Part shown: positions 5,349-13,979 of the stretch, one piece after another
How the letters are laid out: each line of letters begins with the position of its first letter
Position numbering within the stretch: position 1 is the first letter of the stretch
Origin: Acidaminococcaceae bacterium
GTDB taxonomy: Bacteria; Bacillota; Negativicutes; Acidaminococcales; Acidaminococcaceae
Assembly: GCA_028693975.1 (NCBI GenBank)
Contig: JAQUUF010000008.1
Coordinates: 1-15,202, forward strand
DNA: 15,202 nucleotides
Reading direction: 5' to 3'
Notes under the pieces: generated by a model
Told to the model about the DNA's origin: nothing
What the model saw: only the letters and a program-made list of their open reading frames with translations
The model's database searches: none
Translations under genes and position numbers: made by a program

Positions 5349-6347
5349 CTAAATAAACAAATTATGAAAAACATTAAAGAGATAGCCAACGGCAATAATA
5401 CCAATTGTACAAATAGCCACAAACACTCCCAGCAAACGGGGTTTTACTGCTTGCCTGAGCATAATAAGTGAGGGCAGAGACAAAGTTGTTACCGCCATCA
5501 TAAAGCTCAATACTGTTCCTAACATGGCTCCCTTGCCTAATAACGCTTCAGCTATGGGGATGGTCCCGAAGATATCGGCATACATCGGTATCCCAATCAA
5601 TGTAGCCAGAATAACCCCAAACTGATTATTTGCACCCAGCACATTTTCCACCATGCTCTGGGGGATCCAATTATGAATAAAAGCACCAATGCCTACACCT
5701 ACTACAATATAGGGGAAGACCTTTTTGAAGGTGCCGACAACCTGTTCTTGAGCATATTCTAATCTATCGCGTTGTGAAAGCGTAGGTAATGCAAGGTCAA
5801 CGCTGCTTGCTTGGCGAATGAACTCCTCCACATACATCTCCATATGCATTTTTTCTATCAAAGTTCCGCCAATGATAGCTACTATCAGACCAATTATCAC
5901 ATAGGCGACAGCAACCTTGGCACCAAAAATACTCATTAGGAGAACTAGACTGCCCAAATCTACCATGGGCGACGAGATCAAGAATGAAAAGGTTACGCCC
6001 AAGGGCAGGCCTGCACTGGTAAAGCCAATAAACAGTGGAATGGAGGAACAGGAGCAAAATGGTGTTACAGTCCCAAGTAAGGCAGCAACACAGTTGGCCC
6101 CTATACCGTGGAAGTTGCTCATTATTTTTTTGCTGCGTTCCGGTGGATAGTAACTCTGGATATAAGAAATAATAAATATCAAAGTCCAGAGGAGAATGGT
6201 AATTTTAATGACATCATACAGAAAGAACTGCAAACTTCCACCGCTAGGACTGGTTATGTCTAGCCCTAGAGACAATAAAAACTGCCCGATTAGTTCGTTC
6301 AACCACTTCATCCCTAAAATTTGATTTTGCACAAAATCCCAGATCAT
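5349..6347 (-). CDS. ArsP/UPF0718 (DUF318) family permease
   Basis: This 332-residue integral membrane protein has about eight to ten hydrophobic segments. The diagnostic TPFCSCSSIPLFIGF lies at 95-109, with the Cys pair C98/C100, and a matching half-site IGIPMYADIFGTIPI at 251-265 fits the internally duplicated fold. The hydrophilic loop at about 164-200 separates the halves. ArsP relatives export trivalent organoarsenicals using cysteines in this region; others in the family are uncharacterised. The start codon overlaps the ArsR stop by four bases (ATGA at 6344-6347), and the thioredoxin follows at the other end. Regulation is expected through the ArsR operators. A metalloid substrate is likely but the exact compound is not shown. 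Confidence 0.85.
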   Translation of the reverse strand: MIWDFVQNQILGMKWLNELIGQFLLSLGLDITSPSGGSLQFFLYDVIKITILLWTLIFIISYIQSYYPPERSKKIMSNFHGIGANCVAALLGTVTPFCSCSSIPLFIGFTSAGLPLGVTFSFLISSPMVDLGSLVLLMSIFGAKVAVAYVIIGLIVAIIGGTLIEKMHMEMYVEEFIRQASSVDLALPTLSQRDRLEYAQEQVVGTFKKVFPYIVVGVGIGAFIHNWIPQSMVENVLGANNQFGVILATLIGIPMYADIFGTIPIAEALLGKGAMLGTVLSFMMAVTTLSLPSLIMLRQAVKPRLLGVFVAICTIGIIAVGYLFNVFHNLFI

Positions 6348-6640
6348 TTTCGGCTATTCCCTTCTGTCTTGCAACATGACAAAGTGCTGATAAAGTCTTT
6401 GAAACTAGCAAGAGTTTTACAGTTAAGAGAATAATGATTCCACTTCCCTTCTTTCCTGCTTGCCACTAAGCCACATTCACAAAGTATTTTCATATGATGA
6501 GATAGAGTGGGCTGCGTAATATCAAATTTTTCCAATAATTTACAAGCACATTTTTCGCCATCTGCCAGCATTTCTATGATTTGTAGACGGTTAGAATCAC
6601 TAAGTGCTTTACAAATCAATGCTATCTCTAAAGAATTCAT
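6344..6640 (-). CDS. arsR: ArsR/SmtB family metalloregulator
   Basis: This 98-residue winged-helix repressor starts at ATG 6638-6640, with GTGAGG/GAGGG purines just upstream; an in-frame extension to 6748 would run through the promoter. Residues 10-25 (CKALSDSNRLQIIEML) are the typical ArsR helix. The recognition helix is DITQPTLSHHMKIL (40-53). Candidate sensor cysteines are C31-x-C33, beside the position of the classical CVC box, then C54/C56 and a terminal C89-C90. This Cys-rich set fits arsenite or another thiophilic ion. It would repress its own operon from the paired sites at 6654-6671 and 6691-6707 and release on metal binding. Confidence 0.9.
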   Translation of the reverse strand: MNSLEIALICKALSDSNRLQIIEMLADGEKCACKLLEKFDITQPTLSHHMKILCECGLVASRKEGKWNHYSLNCKTLASFKDFISTLSCCKTEGNSRK

Positions 6641-6653
6641 TTCCCTCACCTCA

Positions 6654-6671
6654 CATAGATGTATGTCTATG
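6654..6671. promoter_or_regulatory. ArsR operator candidate 1
   Basis: CATAGA (6654-6659) and TCTATG (6666-6671) form a perfect inverted repeat with a 6-base spacer at the predicted transcription start. It is matched at 15 of 17 bases by the second site at 6691-6707. Confidence 0.65.
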
Positions 6672-6676
6672 CGTTT

Positions 6677-6705
6677 ATTATATACCTCATATAGATGATT
6701 GTCAA
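6677..6705 (-). promoter_or_regulatory. Consensus sigma-A promoter of the arsR operon
   Basis: On the minus strand TTGACA (6700-6705) and TATAAT (6677-6682) are both perfect and separated by exactly 17 bases. Such a strong promoter fits an operon held off by a repressor. The expected start is near 6670. Confidence 0.85.
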
Positions 6706-6707
6706 TG
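6691..6707. promoter_or_regulatory. ArsR operator candidate 2
   Basis: ATAGATGATTGTCAATG repeats operator 1 (ATAGATGTATGTCTATG) at 36-base spacing. It covers the -35 hexamer of the arsR promoter. Confidence 0.55.
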
Positions 6708-6712
6708 TGAAA

Positions 6713-6770
6713 AACCAAAACACGGTTCCTTTTGGCTTTTCGGCACAATACATTAATGTCAAAATTAAGA
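6713..6770. repeat. Dispersed hairpin repeat, copy 1 (short or decayed)
   Basis: AACC (6713-6716) and GGTT (6724-6727) form a small hairpin with a 7-base loop. It is followed by CCTTTTGGCTTTTCGGCACAA, matching copies at 11826 and 13852. Similarity fades after about 6770. It lies between the arsR promoter and the restriction gene, in the same orientation as the other copies. Confidence 0.65.
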
Positions 6771-6882
6771 GACTAAAAACAAGAAATAGTAAAGGGCCAA
6801 CATTGAAATTGCCGTCTGCCGTTAAGCAGGACGGCGCAAAGAATATAGGTGCAATGTTAATGCGAAAAGAGTTGTTTTGGGG

Positions 6883-6888
6883 TATAAT
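6883..6888 (+). promoter_or_regulatory. -10 element upstream of the restriction gene
   Basis: A perfect TATAAT lies 32 bases before the chosen start codon, but no convincing -35 is seen at 16-18 bases upstream. Confidence 0.4.
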
Positions 6889-6920
6889 TAATTGTAATTA
6901 TGGCCGTGGGGGTACTGCGA

Positions 6921-9900
6921 ATGAAAACGTTTTTTACCATATTAGATTCTATTAGGAAAGAAGCATTCACTGAAAAAGATAAGGGGAATAGATTTGAGCG
7001 CTTAATGCGAGATTACTTTCTAACATCGAAAAAATACAATGAGATGCTTACTAAGGTCTGGCTTTGGTCTGATTTTCCCTTCAGGAAGGATTTTGGAGGG
7101 AAAGATACAGGCATAGATCTGGTGGCTAAAGCAACCGATGGCAGTTATTGGGCTATTCAGTGCAAATGTTACTTAGAAACTGCTAATATAGATAAACCCA
7201 TGGTCGATTCATTTTTGGCAACTTCATCCAGAACATTTATGGATGATGAAGGGATAATTACTAAATTCAGCACGCGTTTATGGGTATCAACAACCAGTCA
7301 TTGGGGGGCAAATGCCAGGGAAACTATTCGGAATCAGGATCCGCCTGTACTGGTCTTAAATCAGTATGCCATTGCCTCTGATGCAACTGTAGACTGGGAC
7401 AAACTTGATGCCGGATTTCACGGTAAAAAGGCTGTTCAAAAAAAGGAGATTATCCTAAGAGAACATCAGAAAAAGGCATTGGCAGCAGCACACGAATATT
7501 ACAAACAGCATGAACGTGGCCAGATGATTATGGCTTGTGGCACTGGCAAAACATTTACATCTCTTAAAATTGTAGAAAATGAAACCCAAAATAAAGGTTT
7601 CGTTTTGGTACTGGTACCGTCTATTGCTTTAATTAATCAGACGTTAAATGAATGGATAGCTTGTTCTGATGCAGACATATATCCCATTTGCGTATGCAGT
7701 GACCGCACTGCTTCTAGAGCTAGACAAAAGGATACGGATGATGCTGATGATACTCCTGTTGACCTGGCCATGCCAGCTTGCACCAACGTTAAATCAGTAG
7801 CAAAACAAATAATAATAGGCTGTCAAGAAGCCACAGGTATGGTTGTAGTCTTTTCTACTTATCAGTCAATTGATATTGTGGGTGAAGCACAGAAATATTT
7901 AAATGGAGAAACAACTGAGGACGAGACTTCTCTGTATAGAGAAGAACAACAAGACAGGGAATACATCTTTGACTATATTATTTGCGATGAGGCCCATCGA
8001 ACTACTGGTTCCAAAGCTCTGGGGAAAGAAGCCAGCACTTTCACAAAGGTTCATGATAATAAGAACGTGAAGGCGAAGAAGCGGCTGTATATGACCGCTA
8101 CCCCTCGACTATATAGAGATGCGGATAAGCTAAAAGCACAGGAAAAACAAATCACAGTTTGGTCCATGGATGACAAGGACGTTTATGGTGAAGAGTTCTA
8201 TCATTTGGGTTTTGGCGATGCTGTTGAACAAGAATTGCTTGCTGACTACAAAGTCCTGATTTTGACCGTAAGAGATGACACCCCTTTGCCTCTGTCTCTT
8301 ATGAATGCTATTCAGGACAAGAATAAAGAAATAAATACTGATGATGCGATAAAGCTCATCGGCTGTATTAATGCGCTTTCTAAGCGTGTAGTACCAGACC
8401 CGGATATTGTCAAAAGCGTTGACCCTGCCTTGATGCACAGGGCGGTAGCATTTTGCCCTAGAATAACAGCTTCTAAGGCTATAACTGATAACTTTAACGA
8501 ATTTGCAGATAAAATAGTAGAAGAATACTCCGCGCAGGAACGGGAAGAAACCGTACATATTCAGGCTAGGCATATTGATGGTAGCATGAATGCCGATGAA
8601 CGCAACAGCTTGGTAAATTGGCTGCGTTCAGCACCGACAGATGGTAATGAGTGCAGGATTCTTGATAATGTTCGCTGCCTTAGTGAAGGCGTGGATGTGC
8701 CATCATTGGATGCTATTATTTTCTTGAGCTCCAAGAACTCACAAATTGAAGTAGTTCAGTCAGTGGGACGTGTTATGCGTACGGCTCCAGGGAAAAAATA
8801 TGGTTATATAATAATCCCGGTCATGGTTCCGGCAGAGGGAGATCCCAACACCATCCTGGATAATAACGATAAATATAAAGTTATATGGGATGTTCTTAAT
8901 GCGTTGAGAGCACATGATGAACGCTTTAATTCGTATGTAAATAAAATAGATTTGGACCCTTCAACCAAGCCAACAGGTGGTAGTGTTATTATTGGCGGTG
9001 GGGATGGGACCGGAGATAATGGCGGAGCAGGAGAAAATGGGCCGATTCATATAACGCATGAGCAAATAGCGTTGTTCACAGATGGGGTCCAGCGCGCAAT
9101 TTATGCCAAGATGGTTGAAAAAGTTGGTACTAAGCGCTACTGGGAGCAATGGGCCGAAGAAATTGCGGAAATTGCTCAGCGCCATGAGCAAAGGATTAGA
9201 AATCTTGTAGCTACGGACGAAAATTATAAAACGGGCTTTGAGATGTTTATGGAGGGGCTGCATAAGAATATTAACCCCAATGTAAAAGAAGACGAGGCTA
9301 TTGAAATGCTAGGGCAGCATTTAATTACCAGACCGGTTTTTGAAGCGTTATTTGAGGATTATTCTTTTGAGAAGAATAATCCTATATCCAATGCAATGAG
9401 TGGGTTGTTAGACCTGATGGATGATACCGCCTATGAAAAAGATAATAAGGTTTTAGATAAGTTTTACAAGTCGGTTAGGGAACATTGTAGGGACATTCAT
9501 ACAGCAGCTGGCAAGCAAAGGGTTATAGTTAAACTATATGACACTTTCTTTAAGAAAGCCTTGCCGCAGACCGTTAATAAGCTGGGCATTGTCTACACGC
9601 CGGTGGAAGTGGTTGATTTTATTAATAAAAGTGTGTCTGATGTGCTCAAAAAGGAATTTAATCGGTCCCTCAGTGATGAAAATATCCACATAATTGACCC
9701 TTTTACCGGTACCGGCACATTTATTACCAGAATGCTGCAAAGCGGACTAATTGATAAACAAGCACTAGCAAGAAAATACAAAAAAGAACTTCATGCCAAT
9801 GAGCTGGTGCTATTGGCCTATTACATTGCGTCCGTTAATATCGAAAATGCCTACCATGATATGATGGAAGAACAGGGTTATAGCCAGTTTGAAGGTATTT

Positions 9901-11822
9901 GCTTGACCGATACTTTTCAGCTTTATGAAGATCAAGATAATGACGTGGAACAGCTAAAATATGCTGATTTATTCCCGCAGAACTCCGTACGTGTTATTGC
10001 TCAAAACAAAGTACCTATGCAGGTGATTGTTGCCAATCCGCCATATTCGGTCGGTCAGACAAAAGCTAATGATAATGCGCAGAATCAGCACTATTCTAAA
10101 TTGGAAGAAAAAATAGCAGCTACCTACGTAGCAGGTTCAACGGCTACTAATAAAAATGCTTTGTACGATAGCTATATCAAAGCATTTAGATGGGCTAGTG
10201 ACAGATTAGACCCATTGTGTGGTGGAATTATTGGCTTTGTTACTAATGGCGGCTGGCTGGATGGGTCTGCTATGGATGGCATGCGCAAATGTCTTGAAAA
10301 GGAATTTAGCAGTATTTACATCTTTAACTTACGTGGTAATCAAAGAACTTCCGGGGAAACTTCACGTCGAGAAGGTGGAAAAATATTTGGTAGTGGGAGT
10401 CGTGCGCCTATTGCCATCACTATCCTGGTTAAGAATCCCAGAGCCAAGAATGAGAAGGCAAGGATTTATTACCATGATATAGGGGACTATCTAACTCGCG
10501 AGGAAAAATTAAAAGCTATACTAGATATGAAGTCGGTAGTAAACAAGTCGTTTACTCAGAAGGTATTAAAACCCAATGAACACGGCGACTGGTTGAGCCA
10601 AAGAAGTAGTTTGTTTGAAAATTATCTTTCAATTGGTGATAAAAACAATAAGTTGACACCGAGTGTTTTTGCATCAAACTATAGTAGTGGAATAAAAACA
10701 GGTAGAGACAGTTGGGCTTATAATTATTCAATGAAAATATTGCTGCATAATATGGACAAAACCATTAGATATTACAATTTGCAGCGGAAAGCTATTTACA
10801 GTGGCACGATAAAAGATATTGTCATTGACCCTAAAAATATAGCATGGATAAGAACTACAAAAAACTATTTACACAGAAATATGAAGATTGACTTTGATAA
10901 GAGCAAAGCTATCAGTGCTCTTTATCGTCCGTTTAACCAGCAGAATTTATACTATGATACTTGTCTAATGGATATGAGTTACTTGATTCCTAAAATATAT
11001 CCACGAGGTAACGAAAAGAATTTCTGTATTGTCGTCCCTGGTATAAGTGGGACAAAGAAATTTAGTGTTCTTATTACCAATAAAGTACCAGATTTGCATT
11101 TTGTTGGTGATACGCAAAGTTTCCCTCTCTATTGGTACGAAAAGACGGAAAATAAAGCAGAACAAAGCCTTTTTGATACCAAAGATGATGACAAAGAAGA
11201 ATACACACGTCATGATGGCGTCACAGATTACATCTTAAAAGAGGCTCAAGAACAGTACAAAACCAAGAGCGTTACCAAAGAGGACATCTTCTATTATGTT
11301 TATGGACTGCTCCACAGCGAGGAGTACCGGCAGGAGTTTGCAGCGGACTTGAAGAAAATGCTGCCTCGTATACCACTGGTAGAAACTGCTGAAGAATTTA
11401 AAGCTTTTGCAGAAGCTGGACGTAAATTAGCTGATTTGCATCTCCATCACGAGAATAGAAAACCGCCTGCAGGTGTTGTGGTGGAAGGGGACAATGGCAA
11501 GAATTATGAGGTAACTAAGATTAGATATGCTTCCAAGGAAGATATGTCTAAGATTATTTACAACGACCACATTACCATTAGCAATATACCAGCAGAAGCC
11601 TATGAATACGTTGTTAATGGCAGGACAGCTATAGGCTGGATCTTGGAGCGGTACCAAATTAAGACAGACAAGGATAGCGGTATCGTCAATGACCCTAACG
11701 ATTGGGGCAAAGAACACGGCAATCCGCGCTATATTTTGGATTTGTTGCTAAGCATAATCACTGTCAGCGTAGAAACAATGAAAATAGTTAAGTCTTTGCC
11801 GAAGATTAAATTTGATAAGTAG
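6921..11822 (+). CDS. Type ISP-like single-polypeptide restriction-modification enzyme
   Basis: This 1633-residue protein starts at ATG 6921, eight bases after a GGGGGT run; the in-frame ATG at 6900 has no ribosome binding site. Domains in order follow. Residues 60-82 form an Mrr-like PD-(D/E)xK nuclease with GIDLVA and IQCK. An SF2 translocase has Walker A ACGTGKT (205-211), DEAH (356-359), motif III TAT (392-394) and motif VI QSVGRVMR (613-620). A Gly-rich linker spans about 686-707. The N6-adenine methyltransferase has motif X near 888-901, motif I DPFTGTGT (926-933) and motif IV NPPY (1039-1042). About 500 C-terminal residues probably hold the target recognition domain. Order and length match Type ISP enzymes such as LlaGI/LlaBIII, which methylate one strand, translocate on ATP and cut. 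All catalytic motifs are intact. The gene is more AT-rich than its chromosomal neighbours and lies between direct repeats, indicating transfer. Confidence 0.93.
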   Translation: MKTFFTILDSIRKEAFTEKDKGNRFERLMRDYFLTSKKYNEMLTKVWLWSDFPFRKDFGGKDTGIDLVAKATDGSYWAIQCKCYLETANIDKPMVDSFLATSSRTFMDDEGIITKFSTRLWVSTTSHWGANARETIRNQDPPVLVLNQYAIASDATVDWDKLDAGFHGKKAVQKKEIILREHQKKALAAAHEYYKQHERGQMIMACGTGKTFTSLKIVENETQNKGFVLVLVPSIALINQTLNEWIACSDADIYPICVCSDRTASRARQKDTDDADDTPVDLAMPACTNVKSVAKQIIIGCQEATGMVVVFSTYQSIDIVGEAQKYLNGETTEDETSLYREEQQDREYIFDYIICDEAHRTTGSKALGKEASTFTKVHDNKNVKAKKRLYMTATPRLYRDADKLKAQEKQITVWSMDDKDVYGEEFYHLGFGDAVEQELLADYKVLILTVRDDTPLPLSLMNAIQDKNKEINTDDAIKLIGCINALSKRVVPDPDIVKSVDPALMHRAVAFCPRITASKAITDNFNEFADKIVEEYSAQEREETVHIQARHIDGSMNADERNSLVNWLRSAPTDGNECRILDNVRCLSEGVDVPSLDAIIFLSSKNSQIEVVQSVGRVMRTAPGKKYGYIIIPVMVPAEGDPNTILDNNDKYKVIWDVLNALRAHDERFNSYVNKIDLDPSTKPTGGSVIIGGGDGTGDNGGAGENGPIHITHEQIALFTDGVQRAIYAKMVEKVGTKRYWEQWAEEIAEIAQRHEQRIRNLVATDENYKTGFEMFMEGLHKNINPNVKEDEAIEMLGQHLITRPVFEALFEDYSFEKNNPISNAMSGLLDLMDDTAYEKDNKVLDKFYKSVREHCRDIHTAAGKQRVIVKLYDTFFKKALPQTVNKLGIVYTPVEVVDFINKSVSDVLKKEFNRSLSDENIHIIDPFTGTGTFITRMLQSGLIDKQALARKYKKELHANELVLLAYYIASVNIENAYHDMMEEQGYSQFEGICLTDTFQLYEDQDNDVEQLKYADLFPQNSVRVIAQNKVPMQVIVANPPYSVGQTKANDNAQNQHYSKLEEKIAATYVAGSTATNKNALYDSYIKAFRWASDRLDPLCGGIIGFVTNGGWLDGSAMDGMRKCLEKEFSSIYIFNLRGNQRTSGETSRREGGKIFGSGSRAPIAITILVKNPRAKNEKARIYYHDIGDYLTREEKLKAILDMKSVVNKSFTQKVLKPNEHGDWLSQRSSLFENYLSIGDKNNKLTPSVFASNYSSGIKTGRDSWAYNYSMKILLHNMDKTIRYYNLQRKAIYSGTIKDIVIDPKNIAWIRTTKNYLHRNMKIDFDKSKAISALYRPFNQQNLYYDTCLMDMSYLIPKIYPRGNEKNFCIVVPGISGTKKFSVLITNKVPDLHFVGDTQSFPLYWYEKTENKAEQSLFDTKDDDKEEYTRHDGVTDYILKEAQEQYKTKSVTKEDIFYYVYGLLHSEEYRQEFAADLKKMLPRIPLVETAEEFKAFAEAGRKLADLHLHHENRKPPAGVVVEGDNGKNYEVTKIRYASKEDMSKIIYNDHITISNIPAEAYEYVVNGRTAIGWILERYQIKTDKDSGIVNDPNDWGKEHGNPRYILDLLLSIITVSVETMKIVKSLPKIKFDK

Positions 11823-11825
11823 AAT

Positions 11826-11924
11826 AACCACAAGACGGTTCTTTTTGGCTTTTCGGCACAATAGTCCTTACGTCAGGATTTAAATTATTTTTCAAGTAGT
11901 TTGGCGGAGAGGAGGCGGTTGGGG
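11826..11924. repeat. Dispersed hairpin repeat, copy 2
   Basis: This copy begins 4 bases after the restriction gene stop. AACC/GGTT (11826-11829 and 11837-11840) are followed by CTTTTTGGC and a roughly 85-base body that is nearly identical to copy 3. The hairpin plus T-rich stretch may also end the restriction gene transcript. Confidence 0.75.
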
Positions 11925-11990
11925 AATCTAATAATACAGCTAATTCTAAAAAATTGCTAAAATAGGCACTAAGTTATACACTATTCTATA

Positions 11991-12121
11991 GGATACTATG
12001 TATCCCAAAAGAGTGTGCGCGAGATAAGCTCGTTGATTGCATGACAACATTACCGTAAGGCAAGGAGTAGAAGCTTGGGTGATGGATTTAGTTAAGACCA
12101 TCATCATGATGGTCTTTTTTT
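11991..12121 (+). ncRNA. Candidate small structured RNA
   Basis: The 5' end has a perfect hairpin GGATAC-TAT-GTATCC (11991-12005), then CGAG/CTCG (12020-12032), and the segment closes with the terminator at 12094-12121. A weak promoter (TTGCTA 11954-11959, 17 bases, TACACT 11977-11982) would start near 11990. No known RNA family was recognised and no ORF of note lies inside. Confidence 0.35.
12094..12121 (+). terminator. Strong rho-independent terminator
   Basis: AAGACCATCAT and ATGATGGTCTT are perfect complements around one base (practically a 9-bp stem with a 5-base loop), followed by a run of T to 12121. It terminates something starting upstream of the C69 gene, either readthrough from the restriction gene or the candidate RNA. 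Confidence 0.85.
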
Positions 12122-12260
12122 GTGATTGAAGATGATGTACTTATTTGGGAAAATTATATTCGAGTTTAATTCTCTGCGGAAATAACACTGGGACATCTCA
12201 TTGAGGAGTTGGACTCTTGCCTCGATGTAGGGGCAAATTAGACTAAGGAGGCTAAAGCAA

Positions 12261-13733
12261 ATGCAAAAGCGGACTATAGTTAGTTTAGTGGCAGCGTCAT
12301 TATTTTTAACTACTTCTACGGCATTAGCGTGCACCACGGTTCTCGTTGGCAAAGACCAGACTGTGGATGGTTCATATCTGGTGGGCCGTACTGTCGACGC
12401 CGGGGTAAAAGATGTGTGTCGTATGGTGCTGCATCCCAGACGCGAAAATAAGACAGGAAAGTATATTTCTTCCTGTGATAAATTCACTTATCCAATACCC
12501 AAAAAATCTCTGGCTTATTCTTCCGTGCCGCACCTAGAGGATAGTAATCTCTGGGGAGAGGTTGGCTTCAACGAGGCCGGGGTCGGCATGAGTGCCACGG
12601 AAACTATTATTCCTAGTGCCGCCGTTCTAGCGGTGGATCCCTTTGTGAAAGATACTGGCGCAGCGGAAAGTACGATCTTTAACTGTGTGTTGCCTTCTGT
12701 CCATACCGCCCGAGAGGGAGCGGCTCTCTTAGGGAAAATTGTGGAGGAAGCAGGCACCAGTGAAGGTTTTGGTGTAGCCTTTGTGGATACAACCGGAATC
12801 TGGTATCTAGAGTCCGCTGGCGGACATCGCTATCTGGCGGTCAAGGTACCTGACAATAAATATTTTGTTACGGGTAACCAAGGACGTTTGCGTGACTACG
12901 ACCCCCAAGATAGGGCCAACTACATGGGGTCTAAGGATTTAATTTCCTTTGCGGAAAAGCATAATTTGTATAATCCTCAAGAGGGAGCTTTTAATTTCAA
13001 TAAGGCTTATATGAATGATACGGATAAGGACCATACCTATAGTTATCCTAGGGTTTGGGCTATGCAGCATCTGCTGACTCCCGGTATTACCACCAAGGTG
13101 GAAGACGGGGCAAAATGTCCGGTGTTTTTGGCTGCGGAGAAAAAACTTTCTGTCAATGATGTGAAGGAGGTTTTCCGTAATCACTATACTGGTACGGAAC
13201 ATGATCCTTACCTTCATAGCAATCCTCAGGAGCCTTATCGGCCCATTTCTGTATTCCGCTGTCTTAACGCTCATATTCAGCAGGTGCGGCCTGAATTGCC
13301 GCTGGCTATAGGAAGAGTCACGTATATCGCTTTTGGTATGCCCAGTCTGGGTTTGTATATTCCCTATTACCAAGGCTTAGAGTCCTATTTACCTGCTTAT
13401 ACTAAAGGGTCTCAAGAGGCTAGTGACGATTCTGCATTCTGGAAATATCGCAAGGTGCAGACTTTGGCTATGAGTAACTACAATAGTTATGCACCTATTG
13501 TGCAAAAGGCCTATGCTGATTTTGAAGCGGCTACAGCTGTGAAACAGGCTAAGATGGAAAAGGGCTATCTGGAGCTCTATCGCAGCAAGCCGGCTCAGGC
13601 ACAAAAACTCCTGCAAAATTTTGAAAATGAAGTTATGCAGGGAGGCCTTGATGTGGCAGACAGGGTGGCGAATAAGATTATTACGCAAATGACTTATGAT
13701 GTGGGAAATAAATATTTGTTTCATAGGGAATAG
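12261..13733 (+). CDS. Secreted C69 family dipeptidase (PepD-like)
   Basis: This 490-residue protein has AAGGAGG (12245-12251) nine bases before its ATG. Residues 1-23 form a signal peptide with a basic start, a hydrophobic core and an ALA cleavage site. Cleavage leaves Cys24 as the first residue of ACTTVLVGK, the N-terminal nucleophile cysteine of C69 Ntn-hydrolases. VGRTVD (41-46) and the E-x-x-G-WYLESAGGHRYLAVKVPDNKY-type core near 180-203 fit the family. It should hydrolyse short peptides outside the membrane or in the envelope. Length is normal (about 460-500). It is a single-gene unit with its own terminator. GC content resembles the GTPases and the symporter, suggesting a resident gene. 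Confidence 0.9.
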   Translation: MQKRTIVSLVAASLFLTTSTALACTTVLVGKDQTVDGSYLVGRTVDAGVKDVCRMVLHPRRENKTGKYISSCDKFTYPIPKKSLAYSSVPHLEDSNLWGEVGFNEAGVGMSATETIIPSAAVLAVDPFVKDTGAAESTIFNCVLPSVHTAREGAALLGKIVEEAGTSEGFGVAFVDTTGIWYLESAGGHRYLAVKVPDNKYFVTGNQGRLRDYDPQDRANYMGSKDLISFAEKHNLYNPQEGAFNFNKAYMNDTDKDHTYSYPRVWAMQHLLTPGITTKVEDGAKCPVFLAAEKKLSVNDVKEVFRNHYTGTEHDPYLHSNPQEPYRPISVFRCLNAHIQQVRPELPLAIGRVTYIAFGMPSLGLYIPYYQGLESYLPAYTKGSQEASDDSAFWKYRKVQTLAMSNYNSYAPIVQKAYADFEAATAVKQAKMEKGYLELYRSKPAQAQKLLQNFENEVMQGGLDVADRVANKIITQMTYDVGNKYLFHRE

Positions 13734-13737
13734 TAGT

Positions 13738-13775
13738 TTAGGGAGGGTCCTGTTGAGGCCCTCCCTAAGTTTTTT
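13738..13775 (+). terminator. Terminator of the C69 dipeptidase gene
   Basis: TTAGGGAGGG (13738-13747) pairs perfectly with CCCTCCCTAA (13759-13768), with further CCT/AGG pairing inside, then TTTTTT at 13770-13775. Confidence 0.92.
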
Positions 13776-13851
13776 GTGTTCTGCTCTTCTACGTCCTTGC
13801 CAGAATCATTTGCTTTTGTCTTGGACTGCTGTCTGGTGACCATTTCCTTAC

Positions 13852-13952
13852 AACCAAAAGGGCTGGTTCTTTTTGGCTTTTCGGCACAATATTCCTTAAG
13901 TCAGGATTTAAATTATTTTTTCAAGTAGTTTGGCGGGGTGAGGCGGTCGAGG
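13852..13952. repeat. Dispersed hairpin repeat, copy 3
   Basis: AACCA/TGGTT (13852-13856 and 13864-13868) encloses a 7-base loop different from those of the other copies. The shared body follows, ending in TTTGGCGGGGTGAGGCGGTC. Only a handful of substitutions and one extra T separate it from copy 2. Confidence 0.75.
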
Positions 13953-13979
13953 TCACTAATACTCCTCTAGGGCATTGGA

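Larger units (their letters stand above)
11925..12260. other. Intergenic region between restriction and C69 genes
   Basis: There is no credible protein gene here. It holds a possible small RNA (11991-12121) ending in a strong terminator, and a leader hairpin close to the C69 gene: ATTGAG-GAGT (12200-12209) against ACTC (12213-12216) and CTCGAT (12221-12226). The promoter of the C69 gene was not identified with confidence. Confidence 0.6.

Noticed and set aside
8130..8573. 147-codon ORF on the minus strand inside the restriction gene
   Set aside because: It is antisense to conserved helicase motifs and is best explained as a shadow of the coding frame.
12104..12487. 127-codon ORF on the minus strand
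   Set aside because: It runs antisense over the terminator, the leader and the start of the C69 gene, and has no recognisable protein features.
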